From assembly GCA_050260415.1 (NCBI GenBank), contig JBLNCE010000150.1, positions 9,537-73,536 on the forward strand: a stretch of DNA of 64,000 nucleotides, written 5' to 3'. Source of the stretch: JBLNCE01 sp050260415. Lineage in GTDB: Bacteria; Bacillota; UBA4882; JAAYXC01. Position 1 is the first letter of the stretch. The number at the start of each line of letters is the position of its first letter. The notes beneath the pieces were generated by a model. The model searched no databases, was not told the DNA's origin, and was given only the letters and a program-made list of their open reading frames with translations. This document shows, piece by piece, positions 42,194-50,326 of this stretch. The position numbers and the translations under genes are program-made.

Positions 42194-43642
42194 ATGTCGA
42201 CAACCACTCCGCGGTACGGCCTGATCAAAAACGCGGTTACTGACTACCAGGACGACGCCATAGTCGCGAACCAGGCTGCCAACATGGAGAAAATCGAGCA
42301 GGAACTCGGCGAGCGGGAGGACGCGATGACTGCCCACCAGACGGCCGCCGAGCTCGCCCACCCGAACAGCAGCGTGACCGACGTCAAGATTGGGAACCGC
42401 ACCATCGCGGACAACCAGGCGCCCGGCAGCGCTACCGGCTTGCTCAGTGTTCTCCTAAACGGGATCGGATACATCATCAAGGCGATCACGGGCAAGGCCA
42501 ATTGGTACACGGCACCGGCTATTAGCCTGGAGACATTGAGCATTCACAAGACGCGGCACCAGCCTGGCGGTGCTGACGCGCTTCCCACGGCTGCCCCGGC
42601 GGGTCTAGGTACGGCGGCGCAAGAGGGTGCGAGCACAAGTTTTGCGCGGGCCGATCACGTGCACGCGGCACTTGACAGCACCAACCCTGCAGACGTGGGA
42701 ACGGCAGCCGCTCCCGGATCTGCCACCGTGGCGGCCAGGAGGGATCATGTTCACAAACTCGGCGCTGGCTCGGCGACTGATACGGCTATCGGCAATAGGA
42801 CAATCAGTGACGCTAGTGCTCCCACCGGAGACAGCGGGGCCATCACTACGCTTTTCGGTTGGCTCGCGTACATGATCAAAGCTATCACGGGTAAGAGCAA
42901 TTGGCGGACGGCTCCGGCGATTAACCTGGAGAGTGTGAATGGGAAATTTGACGGCACCACGGGCCACAATCACGATGGAACGGCCGGCAAAGGTCCCAAG
43001 ATCGGTTCTGGCGGACTTGCAAACGATGCGGCAACTGATACAATAATTGGTAATAGGACGATTGCGGATACATCGGCCCCGACCAGCGATACCGGGACAC
43101 TGACGAACCTGTTTTCCTGGTTGGGGTATATGATCAAGGCTATCACGGGTAAAAGCAATTGGCGGATGGCGCCGGCGACTACCCTGGAAGCCGCCAGCAC
43201 ATTTGCACCGCCGGGCATGATTGCAGCGTTTGGGCGTGACACTGCTCCTGCAGGATGGCTGGAATGCAACGGCACGGAGGTTTCCCGGACCACATACGCC
43301 GCGTTATTCGCTGCAATTGGCACGACGTTCGGTAATGGTGATGGTTCAACTACATTCAATCTGCCAGACTTACGTGGTGAGTTTATCCGTGGCTGGGATC
43401 ACTTGCGCGGAATAGACCCTGCCCGGGCATTGGGCAGTGCGCAAAGTGATCAGCTAAAAAGCCACACGCACAGTGTTGTCAAGGCAAATTACGACACTGG
43501 AACGAGCGGGGGTAGTGCTACAGGAATTGTACTAGATGAGCGTACCCCGCCTTACGATGTCAGTTTTCCATTCTTAAGTTCTACCGGGGGCACGGAGACC
43601 CGGCCGCGCAACGTCGCCTTGATGTATTGCATAAAATTCTAA
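42194..43642 (+). CDS. Tail fibre with C-terminal collar domain
   Basis: This 482-residue protein ends in a phage tail collar domain (PPGMIAAFGRDTAPAGWLEC, GTTFGNGDGSTTFNLPDLRG, then ETRPRNVALMYCIKF). The N-terminus (TTPRYGLIKNAVTDYQDDAI) attaches to the baseplate. Three IGNRTIADxxAP modules and two DHVH His motifs lie between. It probably mediates receptor binding. The ATG has no perfect ribosome binding site but the frame is unambiguous. Confidence 0.9.
   Translation: MSTTTPRYGLIKNAVTDYQDDAIVANQAANMEKIEQELGEREDAMTAHQTAAELAHPNSSVTDVKIGNRTIADNQAPGSATGLLSVLLNGIGYIIKAITGKANWYTAPAISLETLSIHKTRHQPGGADALPTAAPAGLGTAAQEGASTSFARADHVHAALDSTNPADVGTAAAPGSATVAARRDHVHKLGAGSATDTAIGNRTISDASAPTGDSGAITTLFGWLAYMIKAITGKSNWRTAPAINLESVNGKFDGTTGHNHDGTAGKGPKIGSGGLANDAATDTIIGNRTIADTSAPTSDTGTLTNLFSWLGYMIKAITGKSNWRMAPATTLEAASTFAPPGMIAAFGRDTAPAGWLECNGTEVSRTTYAALFAAIGTTFGNGDGSTTFNLPDLRGEFIRGWDHLRGIDPARALGSAQSDQLKSHTHSVVKANYDTGTSGGSATGIVLDERTPPYDVSFPFLSSTGGTETRPRNVALMYCIKF
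42386..43192 (+). repeat. Three fibre-shaft repeat units
   Basis: The fibre gene holds three roughly 50-residue units starting at 42386, 42788 and 43046. Each contains IGNRTI.D..AP, a hydrophobic L..L..WL.YMIKAITGK motif, and NWR.APA..LE. Units 2 and 3 are close at DNA level; unit 1 is more diverged. Recombination between them could change fibre length. Confidence 0.8.
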
Positions 43643-43660
43643 GAAACTACAGGAGAAAGG

Positions 43661-44686
43661 GTGGTTTATGTGAAGAGGGAATGGTTTCTATTATTGTTAG
43701 TCGCTTGCGTGACCCTTATCCCCATAGGGTGTTTTACATCTAAGATCAACCCACCCGACCCCAACCCCAAATTAAAGAATGAGCTACCGCTCTTTACTGA
43801 GGGGATAACAGGGTCGCAGCTCTCAAGGACGGTAAACCCTGATCCATGTGACTATCGTTGGTTTAACATTATCCCCGGCTTCTGCAAGGACTATAACGAT
43901 TGGGTAATCAATGTCGCTAACCCGTTGGCGGAGACCCTAAAGGCACTCCCGCTGGAGCAGACCACAGTGCCGCTCATCGGCTCACGAACTGGCACGGTAA
44001 GTTTTAACGGAGATGTGACCGATCCGGTATATACGAGGAAAGTAGTACTTACTGAAACTGATGTGGAAGGTGCGCATAACTCGGTTGTTTTTATGACAAA
44101 TGATGAAGGTACCAAATGGGATTTAATAATGCGCAACCCCCAAAACTGTTCAGCCACGGATGCAGGTAGGCTGATTGTTTATGAGGTTCGTTACCGATAT
44201 TATGGCGATGATTCGCTTACAACACTTATGATGTATAATACCAATTCGTTTTTCGATGAGGCATATTGCCTGATAGACATCCGGGAAACGCTCAGCACAA
44301 AAAAGGCCAAGATTCTCCTGGGTTCAGTAGACGATCAATTAGATCGGGTCACATTGCATCTATTTCTAAGTGTTACCGATAAAACTACTATAAACAATAA
44401 CATGACAGCCCGATTATTCCACAAAGATTTCTTGCCAATTGATAGTTGCCCCAATTACTTGGACTTTATGGAAGAGCTACCGGACAGCCCGGGATTGATT
44501 AACGATGTGGACCATCTAAAGTATTATGCCATGACCGATCCTAATGCTCCCGAATATGACGGATACCCGCCGTTGGTATCCTTAGACTTTAGCGGAGTTG
44601 GCGCCAATGCTGAGATGTTTCTAACACTGCATATTGATAGCGATTTGAATAGTAACCTCGACGCAGTTTATCATATAACCGAGTAA
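43661..44686 (+). CDS. AT-rich putative lipoprotein (possible superinfection-exclusion or lysogenic-conversion gene)
   Basis: This 341-residue protein has a signal peptide with lipobox (LIPIGC at about residue 24) after a Lys-Arg start and a hydrophobic stretch. The mature part is beta-rich with several Cys residues and no family I recognise. The base composition is far more AT-rich than the phage flanks, which suggests recent acquisition. It lies 18 bases behind the fibre gene and is followed by a terminator, so it may be late-expressed. GTG 43661 or 43670 could be the start. Phage lipoproteins often block superinfection; here that is a guess. Confidence 0.65.
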   Translation: MVYVKREWFLLLLVACVTLIPIGCFTSKINPPDPNPKLKNELPLFTEGITGSQLSRTVNPDPCDYRWFNIIPGFCKDYNDWVINVANPLAETLKALPLEQTTVPLIGSRTGTVSFNGDVTDPVYTRKVVLTETDVEGAHNSVVFMTNDEGTKWDLIMRNPQNCSATDAGRLIVYEVRYRYYGDDSLTTLMMYNTNSFFDEAYCLIDIRETLSTKKAKILLGSVDDQLDRVTLHLFLSVTDKTTINNNMTARLFHKDFLPIDSCPNYLDFMEELPDSPGLINDVDHLKYYAMTDPNAPEYDGYPPLVSLDFSGVGANAEMFLTLHIDSDLNSNLDAVYHITE

Positions 44687-44718
44687 TCGAGTCCATCCAG
44701 AGATGATAATTCACTCCA

Positions 44719-44752
44719 ACAGCCCGCACAACGCGGGCTGTACTATTATTTT
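44719..44752 (+). terminator. Terminator after the lipoprotein gene
   Basis: ACAGCCCGC (44719-44727) pairs perfectly with GCGGGCTGT (44733-44741) over nine bases with a five-base loop. A TATTATTTT tract follows. It separates the lipoprotein gene from the lysis genes. Confidence 0.7.
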
Positions 44753-44768
44753 CGGAGGTGATTGGCGC

Positions 44769-45050
44769 ATGAACGAGCAGACAGAGGCCGCAATCGTCGA
44801 AATGCTTGGGGTCATGCAGCGCGATCTGGGCGAATTGAAAGGCCAGACGAGTCAAATTCTGGTGCAGGCCAAACGGACGAACGGCGCCGTATTGGACCAC
44901 GAGCGGCGGCTGCACGAGCTTGAAACCGCCAGCGCTAAAGCCTCCGGTGCAAAGTCGGTCAGACATTCCATCGCGGAAAAAGCTTGGTCCGTATGCGAGA
45001 AGCTCGCAATCTTGCTCTGTGGAATCTTTGCGGGGAGATGGTTCAATTGA
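44769..45050 (+). CDS. XhlA-like lysis-associated membrane protein
   Basis: This 93-residue protein starts at ATG 44769, seven bases after GGAGGTG. It has an N-terminal coiled coil (VEMLGVMQRDLGELKGQTSQ) and a C-terminal membrane segment (AILLCGIFAGRWF). That is the XhlA/haemolysin-type layout, often next to the amidase in Firmicutes phages. It overlaps the amidase start. Confidence 0.7.
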   Translation: MNEQTEAAIVEMLGVMQRDLGELKGQTSQILVQAKRTNGAVLDHERRLHELETASAKASGAKSVRHSIAEKAWSVCEKLAILLCGIFAGRWFN

Positions 45051-45643
45051 CCGTGCGTAAATTTTCCGTCTTGACCTTGGCCGAGTTCGACGCCTGGCTG
45101 AATGAGCAGAAAGTTTCCAGGACGATCAAGCTCGTTCAGAATCACCATACCTGGTGCCCATCATATAAGCACTTCACAGGCCAAAACCACTCCCGGCTCC
45201 TGCTCAGCATGGAGGCATCGCATCTCGAACGCGGATTCGCGGAGATCGGGCAGAACCTGACGATCTTCCCCGACGGGCGGATCGCCATCTGCCGCGCAAT
45301 CAATAGGATCCCCGCAGGCATCAAGGGCGCCAATGCAAACGGGATCTGCATTGAATGCATCGGTAACTTTGACGCCGGCGGAGATGTCATGAGCCATGAG
45401 CAACGAGATGCCATCCTAGACGTGAATGCCTTGTTGTGCAAACGGTTTGGGCTGGTACCGTCCACGGCCACTATTGTCTACCACGCTTGGTACAATCTCA
45501 CCACAGGTGAGAGGGACAACGATGAAGGGCGAACCGACAATCAGCACAAAACCTGCCCGGGCACGGCATGGTTCGGTGGTAATTCGGCGGATGCCGCGCG
45601 GGCGCATTTTATTCCCGAAGTTATCAACAGGGGAAGGAGGTAG
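45047..45643 (+). CDS. Endolysin: N-acetylmuramoyl-L-alanine amidase (Amidase_2/PGRP type)
   Basis: This 198-residue protein has the amidase/PGRP His-rich core: QNHHTWCPSYKHF, GICIECIGNFD, then a YHAWYNL and HKTCPGTAWFGG end. The zinc ligands would be His in NHH, His in YHAW and Cys in KTCPG. TTG 45047 overlaps the preceding stop and follows GGGGAG. It cuts the bond between muramic acid and the stem peptide. No separate cell-wall-binding repeat is visible. Confidence 0.85.
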   Translation: MTVRKFSVLTLAEFDAWLNEQKVSRTIKLVQNHHTWCPSYKHFTGQNHSRLLLSMEASHLERGFAEIGQNLTIFPDGRIAICRAINRIPAGIKGANANGICIECIGNFDAGGDVMSHEQRDAILDVNALLCKRFGLVPSTATIVYHAWYNLTTGERDNDEGRTDNQHKTCPGTAWFGGNSADAARAHFIPEVINRGRR

Positions 45644-45651
45644 AAACGAGC

Positions 45652-45933
45652 ATGCAGGAGCAGATCACACTACTTGATGCCGGCCTGGTCGGCCTCGTGG
45701 TCGCGGCTACGGAGGCGGTCAAACGGCTAGTGTGGGTACCGGCGCGATTCGTCCCGGTCATCCCGATCCTCGTCGGCTGGATCTTGGCGATCCCCGCGGT
45801 GATCGTCGCGCGCGGCCGCGTGCCGCCTTTGGCGGTGTTTGTCGCCCAGGTATTTCTGGAGGGGCTGAAGATCGCGGCCGTCGCCATGGCCGCATTCAAG
45901 ATCACCCATACGACGATCAAAGGAGGTAAATGA
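45652..45933 (+). CDS. Holin-like membrane protein
   Basis: This 93-residue protein has two hydrophobic segments (LVGLVVAATEAVKRL, FVPVIPILVGWILAIPAVIV) and a third amphipathic helix. Its place between the endolysin and a spanin-like gene fits a holin. It starts at ATG 45652 after GGAAGGAGG. The next gene overlaps. Confidence 0.75.
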   Translation: MQEQITLLDAGLVGLVVAATEAVKRLVWVPARFVPVIPILVGWILAIPAVIVARGRVPPLAVFVAQVFLEGLKIAAVAMAAFKITHTTIKGGK

Positions 45934-46661
45934 TGCTGTCCACGCGTGTGACGAAATGGGCGGTTGCCCTGATCGTTCTGGCCATTGCCGTCCTGCTGCT
46001 CCTGGGCGGTCTCCGGTGGGCGGGCGCGGCGATCGGGACCCTGGTTCTCGGTTGGCTGGCACGGAACCGGGGGCGCCCCGGTGCAGCCGTTCAGCATGCT
46101 GCTACGACAGCCCAGGGCGTCAAACAAGGGCAAGCTGCTGATGCTAAAGTGCAGCAGTCCCTCAATGCACAGGCGGACGCCTTAAGGGAACGCCAGAAGA
46201 AACGGAAGGGCCTGGCCGGGCTTCTACTATTCATTTTCCCCCTGATCGTTTTCCTGGCCGCCCCCGTTACCCTGGCGGCGCCGGCCGCGCCGGATTGGCA
46301 GGAACTCTACAAGGCGGCCGAGGCGGATCTCGACCAGGCGCTCGCCATTATTGATGCGCAGCGGGCTCTCCTGGCCGAGAAGGACGCGCGGATCGGCGCG
46401 CTCCTCACCGAGATTGATACGTTGGCGGCTGAGTTGGTCACGACGGCGGCCGCGAAAGACGCTCTAATTGCTGCGCAGGCGGCGCAGATCGCGGACCTTC
46501 AGCGGCCAAGGTGGGGAGTTGGAGTAGGGGCCGAAGTCGGCCTTGACGGGCAGCCGGACTATTCTCTCCGGTTGATTCGAGCCGGGCCTCTGTTGGGGCT
46601 TTCGGGGGAGTATGCAATACGCGAGCATGAGTTTCGCGGGGGATTCATCGTGTTCTGGTAA
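45930..46661 (+). CDS. Membrane coiled-coil protein, spanin-like candidate
   Basis: This 243-residue protein has a membrane helix at residues 10-40 (VALIVLAIAVLLLLGGL), another at about 93-115 (LLLFIFPLIVFLAAPVTLAA), then a long coiled coil (LAEKDARIGALLTEIDTLAA) and a beta-rich tail. It lies last in the lysis cassette, so it could act in lysis as a spanin-like factor or a structural membrane protein. The role is not certain. Confidence 0.55.
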   Translation: MMLSTRVTKWAVALIVLAIAVLLLLGGLRWAGAAIGTLVLGWLARNRGRPGAAVQHAATTAQGVKQGQAADAKVQQSLNAQADALRERQKKRKGLAGLLLFIFPLIVFLAAPVTLAAPAAPDWQELYKAAEADLDQALAIIDAQRALLAEKDARIGALLTEIDTLAAELVTTAAAKDALIAAQAAQIADLQRPRWGVGVGAEVGLDGQPDYSLRLIRAGPLLGLSGEYAIREHEFRGGFIVFW

Positions 46662-46680
46662 CGGAACAATTACCTAAATA

Positions 46681-46710
46681 AAAGGGCGGGGATTATACCC
46701 CGCCCTTTTT
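46681..46710. terminator. Strong bidirectional terminator after the lysis cassette
   Basis: AAAGGGCGGGG (46681-46691) pairs with CCCCGCCCTTT (46698-46708) around a six-base loop, followed by TTTT on the plus strand and with A-rich DNA before it, giving a U tract on the minus strand too. It ends the late operon and also the nuclease gene on the other strand. Confidence 0.85.
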
Positions 46711-46714
46711 ATTA

Positions 46715-47392
46715 TCACCTTGGTGGACTACAGACGCTACATGGCGTATAGCCACGCGCCTTGGCGTCCTTCAAACTGATTGCAATGCTACTCTTCGACA
46801 GATAACGACATCCTGCACGGTGGTATTTTGCGCCCGTCTTTGTGATGTAGACAATGACATTTACGGTCGATGGTGGAGGTGATGGTGATGGCTTAATAAC
46901 TACGGGCGTAGATGCCGGCACTGGTATTCCCCAAAGACCCCGTTTGCTCTCCCGAGCCTCTGTCTGAAATCGGGTGAAGAAATCGACATATTTCACGTTT
47001 GGGGGAATCGTGAGTAATTGGGCGTATCCGCCTATGAGCAACCGCGCATTGAACAGGCGTCCGCGCACCTCATTCACATCACGCTCTTGGACATCCCTCT
47101 CTAAGAAGACCTGCGTTCCTTCAAGGTTCGCCTTTGTGAAATTCGAGGCCTCTGGGCCATAGAGCTGAACAACCTTGGTAGGGTCGACCGTCTCCGGAGT
47201 GTCTACTCCGATGAGCCGCACGGTTTCATCCCGACCGTCGAGAGTGATCAGGGAAGCATGGAATGTGTCTCCATCAACAACCCGGGTGACCAAGACCGGA
47301 GTAAACTGATTTTGTTCTGCGGCCGCAATCCCCGCAACCAACATGGCGCCAATCGCCAATAGGGCTAGGTATATGCGGATTGGCCTCTTCAT
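46715..47392 (-). CDS. Secreted thermonuclease (SNase family) with C-terminal Cys/His motif
   Basis: This 225-residue protein starts with a signal peptide (LALLAIGAMLVAGIAAAEQ). The SNase core follows: VTRVVDGDTFHASL, VRLIGVDTPE and a GRLFNARLLIGG segment. The catalytic Asp and Arg-Glu positions are visible (DGD, R...DTPE). The C-terminal 45 residues (KYHRAGCRYLSKS, YTPCSVC) hold a small Cys/His motif that may bind metal. It lies between two terminators on the opposite strand to the late genes, as a moron does. AAGGAGGG precedes the ATG. It may degrade DNA outside the cell. Confidence 0.88.
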   Translation of the reverse strand: MKRPIRIYLALLAIGAMLVAGIAAAEQNQFTPVLVTRVVDGDTFHASLITLDGRDETVRLIGVDTPETVDPTKVVQLYGPEASNFTKANLEGTQVFLERDVQERDVNEVRGRLFNARLLIGGYAQLLTIPPNVKYVDFFTRFQTEARESKRGLWGIPVPASTPVVIKPSPSPPPSTVNVIVYITKTGAKYHRAGCRYLSKSSIAISLKDAKARGYTPCSVCSPPR

Positions 47393-47464
47393 GAACGACC
47401 CTCCTTAGGCATAAATTTCATTTGTCAAATACTACACAAGATATTGATTTCCTTTTGATGGGAT

Positions 47465-47490
47465 AAAAAAGGCGGGAAACGAATCCCGCC
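47465..47490 (-). terminator. Leftward terminator of the right-arm operon
   Basis: Read on the minus strand, GGCGGGA, a six-base loop and TCCCGCC (stems 47484-47490 and 47471-47477) are followed by TTTTTT (47465-47470). It stops the operon that begins near 53062 and insulates the nuclease gene. Confidence 0.85.
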
Positions 47491-47506
47491 CTTCTCTTTG
47501 AGTGAA

Positions 47507-47595
47507 CTATTTGGTGAACTCCTTCAGGTCCGTAGGCTCCAACTGAATGTTCTTGGCTGAGCCTATCAGATGGCAGGATACATTACCGCCCCCAT
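47507..47595 (-). pseudogene. Small frame broken by a one-base change in a C/G run
   Basis: On the minus strand TAGGAGGG precedes an ATG (47595) that reads only nine codons. If the C5 run (G5 on the minus strand) at 47589-47593 had one more base, a 29-residue peptide beginning MGGGNVSCHL and ending LKEFTK would be open to the stop at 47507, directly before the terminator. A frameshift or a sequencing slip in the homopolymer would explain it. The coding status is weak. Confidence 0.3.
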
Positions 47596-47607
47596 GTGCG
47601 GACCCTC

Positions 47608-49068
47608 CTAGAAGTTTTCGGTGCCCGTGGCGGCCGCCGGCGTTTCCTGCGGATACGGGATTCTCATTACCCTGCGTACCTCCCGGACGAGCTCCTTGCC
47701 CTTCAACGTTGGCGGAGCCGCGGTGGTGATGCTCCCGGGTTCCCCATACCAGAACCGGGGATTCTTGCCGCCCTTATACTCCTGGTGCATACCGCCCGGG
47801 ACGGAACCGCCGCCCTGATCGCCGAACTCCTCGCGGATCTGATCGAGGATCTGCTCATCCGTCGCTCCAGTCTCTCTCAGCGCCGCCCAGCGCTCTTTTG
47901 CCCCCGCGGTCATATGAAGAGCGCACCGCAGGCCTTCATCATATTCCTTGCCATCCTCCGCTAGCGCGGTTTCCTGTTCTCTGGTCTGTTCTTTTTCGGC
48001 CCTGTAGGCATCCACGGCGGCCTGGACGATGGGAAGCAACTTGGGCTTTTCGGCTTCGAGCGCGGCGGCGTAATCCGCGCCCTCGTTATCGCCGGGATAA
48101 TACTCCATGAAAACCCATTCCGCAAGGGCGACGGCATCGTCCGCGTCATCCGGATATTCATCCATGGCCTTCCGGGTCAGCCTGGTAACTCTCTGCTCGT
48201 ATGTTTCCTCGGGCTTTTCCTCCCCCGCCTCCTTGGCCGCCAGGCGCGCATAGATCAGTTCGACCTCCTGGCGGACCATGGTGCGCTCCTCGTCCGTGGG
48301 TTCATCGGGGAACAGGTCGCCATCGGCCAGGATGGTCTCGACCAGGTTGTCGATTTCCGGCCGCGGCTCGATGCCGGCCAGAAGTTCCTCGGCTTTCTGG
48401 CGAACTTCCTGGCGGAATTGTTCCGCCCAAAACCGCTCGGCGGCCTGTTCGACCAGCGGCCGGACCTTGGCCTCAAATTCGTCCTGCTCCCCTTCCTTCT
48501 GGTACCCGCCCACGGCCACCAAAACCGCCGCGAACAACTCGTCATCGGTGAGATCCTTCTCTCCCAGGGCCGTGAAGGTCTCCATTTCGACCAGGGCGCC
48601 GAAGGCGTCTTCCCTAATTCCGGCCAGGGCCCGCAAGACATAAGGCCGGGCCTTCTCGGATAGTTCCTCGACATTCCCGTCTTTGACCGGCCAGACGGTC
48701 GTGGCCACCCTCCGGATCAGTTCATCGAGGGGGACTTGAGGCTCTTTCTCATGCATGCTGGTGGCGATCCGGGCGACATAGTCCCGCAGGCGTTCCTCGG
48801 TCATGAGAGGTGCGCGGGGCGGCTCCTCCTGGCGGTTGGCAGCGGCGAACACGCCGCCTAATTCATCGTCCTCACGGATCTTGAACGTGTACTCCTCGCC
48901 CTCGAGGTACCGGTCGGCCACCTCCCGCGAAGTGGTCTTAATCTTCGCGCCGATCTCGATCCCGTTGCCGGAAGAAACGGCGCGCCTGAACCTAATCGTA
49001 AAAGTGATTTCCCCTTCGCCGTTTTCCGACGATGATTTCGCGATACACCGAAACCGCATATCTGCCAT
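47608..49068 (-). CDS. Large acidic protein of unknown function
   Basis: This 486-residue protein is the last big gene of the leftward operon. Residues 1-75 form a beta-rich domain (MRFRCIAKSSSENGEGEITF, EGEEYTFKIREDDE). Residues 90-470 are acidic and alpha-helical with multiple Glu/Asp-rich repeats (VRQEVELIYARLAAKEAGEE). No family, nuclease motif or ATPase motif is seen. Its size and length of helix suggest a binding or inhibitor protein such as an anti-defence factor. That is speculation. The neighbouring genes are phage-type. Confidence 0.6.
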   Translation of the reverse strand: MADMRFRCIAKSSSENGEGEITFTIRFRRAVSSGNGIEIGAKIKTTSREVADRYLEGEEYTFKIREDDELGGVFAAANRQEEPPRAPLMTEERLRDYVARIATSMHEKEPQVPLDELIRRVATTVWPVKDGNVEELSEKARPYVLRALAGIREDAFGALVEMETFTALGEKDLTDDELFAAVLVAVGGYQKEGEQDEFEAKVRPLVEQAAERFWAEQFRQEVRQKAEELLAGIEPRPEIDNLVETILADGDLFPDEPTDEERTMVRQEVELIYARLAAKEAGEEKPEETYEQRVTRLTRKAMDEYPDDADDAVALAEWVFMEYYPGDNEGADYAAALEAEKPKLLPIVQAAVDAYRAEKEQTREQETALAEDGKEYDEGLRCALHMTAGAKERWAALRETGATDEQILDQIREEFGDQGGGSVPGGMHQEYKGGKNPRFWYGEPGSITTAAPPTLKGKELVREVRRVMRIPYPQETPAAATGTENF

Positions 49069-49081
49069 GCTCTGATACCTC

Positions 49082-49294
49082 CTACCATCCTAATTCTTCG
49101 AGCTTCCACTCTTCGATACCGATGGTCACCTCCTCTCCTTCCTCAAGCGAATCCGGATCGTCAATCAAGCTCTTGGGTACCCACCGGCGATCGCCGTTCA
49201 CCTCCAATAGGGCAGCCCGGGCGGTCATGCTAATCACCCGGGCAGTCACGTCGATGTAGTCTTGGCCTTCGCCGTCGAAGTCGTACATGCCCAT
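49082..49294 (-). CDS. Small acidic protein
   Basis: This 70-residue protein (YIDVTARVISMTARAALLEV, then RRWVPKSLIDDPDSLEEGEE) is probably a small beta-fold, perhaps OB-like. ATG 49294 (or 49288) follows AAGGTGAAGG. No family is recognised. It ends 13 bases before the large acidic gene. Confidence 0.45.
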   Translation of the reverse strand: MGMYDFDGEGQDYIDVTARVISMTARAALLEVNGDRRWVPKSLIDDPDSLEEGEEVTIGIEEWKLEELGW

Positions 49295-49298
49295 TCCT

Positions 49299-49622
49299 TC
49301 ACCTTGCCGCTCTGGCCGCGGCCGCTTCCCGGGAGAGCATCTCCTTGCGCGCCGCCAAGAATTTCGTCTTATCCTTGGGCATGAAATCCGGAAGTATGTT
49401 GCACCCGCATTCAGTGCAAAGAACAACAGGCGGCGCGTCAGGCCAAGGGTGCGTGACTAACCGTCTGCTTCCGCAATAGCGGCAGATCACTTCGATCTTC
49501 CAATAGTGCTCTGGGCATACGGCCAAGATTCGCGCGTTCGGCGCGGGCTCCTTGGTGAGTAAACAGGCGCCAGCACAGAGAATAAGGAAAACAAACAGGA
49601 TGACGGTCATGATAGTGGCCAC
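49299..49622 (-). CDS. Membrane-anchored zinc-finger protein
   Basis: This 107-residue protein has a membrane segment at residues 1-24 (MTVILFVFLILCAGACLL), then CPEHYWKIEVICRYCGS and VLCTECGCNI, giving a six-Cys zinc site, and a basic tail. GTG 49622 is seven bases after AAAGGAGGG. Function unknown. Confidence 0.55.
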   Translation of the reverse strand: MATIMTVILFVFLILCAGACLLTKEPAPNARILAVCPEHYWKIEVICRYCGSRRLVTHPWPDAPPVVLCTECGCNILPDFMPKDKTKFLAARKEMLSREAAAARAAR

Positions 49623-49625
49623 TAC

Positions 49626-50153
49626 TTAACCCTCCTTTGCCAGGGCTAAATCGCCCAGAATCGCGGCCTGATTGAGAGTCACCCGCTCGACGATGACCAG
49701 GGCGCCAGGCGCGTCCAGACCGGGGATAACGCCGGTATAAACCTTGCTGATCTGCCCATCCACCACCTGGTTGTCATCATGCCATATGACATTCTTAAGG
49801 GCATCCTCGGTACTCCGCAGGAGTTTGGTCCGGTCGGGCTTTTTTGTGTGCAACGCAGGCGCGTTGGCTTTGAGCTGGCCGTTGGTGCGGTAGTGATCCC
49901 GTGGCCGTGGCATCACGAAGATGACCGATAACCGGAGAGGCCCGTCGAATATCATGCCATGATGACGCAATAAGGCTTGGTGGCCGGCTAGGCAGACCAC
50001 CGATCTCCAGTCCTTGTTGCGCTTGTCGGCGTCATCGACCAGGATGGCCCGACCGGTCTTTTTGCTGACGCCGACGAACTTTTTTGACCCACCAGGAGCC
50101 GGGAGGCCGGGGACGAAGAACTTGAGTGTCTCCAGTACGGTCAACGGGAGCAC
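49626..50153 (-). CDS. rusA: RusA-type Holliday junction resolvase
   Basis: This 175-residue protein has the RusA pattern: FFVPGLPAPGGSKKF at the start and PDRTKLLRSTEDALKNVIW with DDNQVVDGQISKVY at the core. These carry the conserved D...K..D.L and DD of the resolvase. It resolves recombination intermediates of the phage genome. It overlaps the small upstream gene by 13 bases. Confidence 0.88.
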   Translation of the reverse strand: MLPLTVLETLKFFVPGLPAPGGSKKFVGVSKKTGRAILVDDADKRNKDWRSVVCLAGHQALLRHHGMIFDGPLRLSVIFVMPRPRDHYRTNGQLKANAPALHTKKPDRTKLLRSTEDALKNVIWHDDNQVVDGQISKVYTGVIPGLDAPGALVIVERVTLNQAAILGDLALAKEG

Positions 50154-50323
50154 GGGCAGTCCTCCTTCCCCTTAGCCTCAGCTGCCAACACCCTCTGGCG
50201 CAATGCCAAGAGGATCTGTGCGCCCCTGCGGGCGTCTTCGCGGGTGAATCCGGCTTTACTGGTGAGTTGCCGAGTCAGTTCCTTGCGCGTGTCATTCTCA
50301 CCAATGTCAATGATGGTCAACAC
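50141..50323 (-). CDS. Small hypothetical protein before rusA
   Basis: This 60-residue helical protein (SKAGFTREDARRGAQILLAL, ending in a CPC motif) starts at GTG 50323 after AGAGGTGAT. It overlaps rusA. Helical content suggests a small binding protein. No family is recognised. Confidence 0.45.
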   Translation of the reverse strand: MLTIIDIGENDTRKELTRQLTSKAGFTREDARRGAQILLALRQRVLAAEAKGKEDCPCSR

Positions 50324-50326
50324 AGA

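Noticed and set aside
47393..47464. Clear promoter for the thermonuclease gene
   Set aside because: A TTGACA is visible on the minus strand but no -10 box lies at a proper distance before the ribosome binding site.
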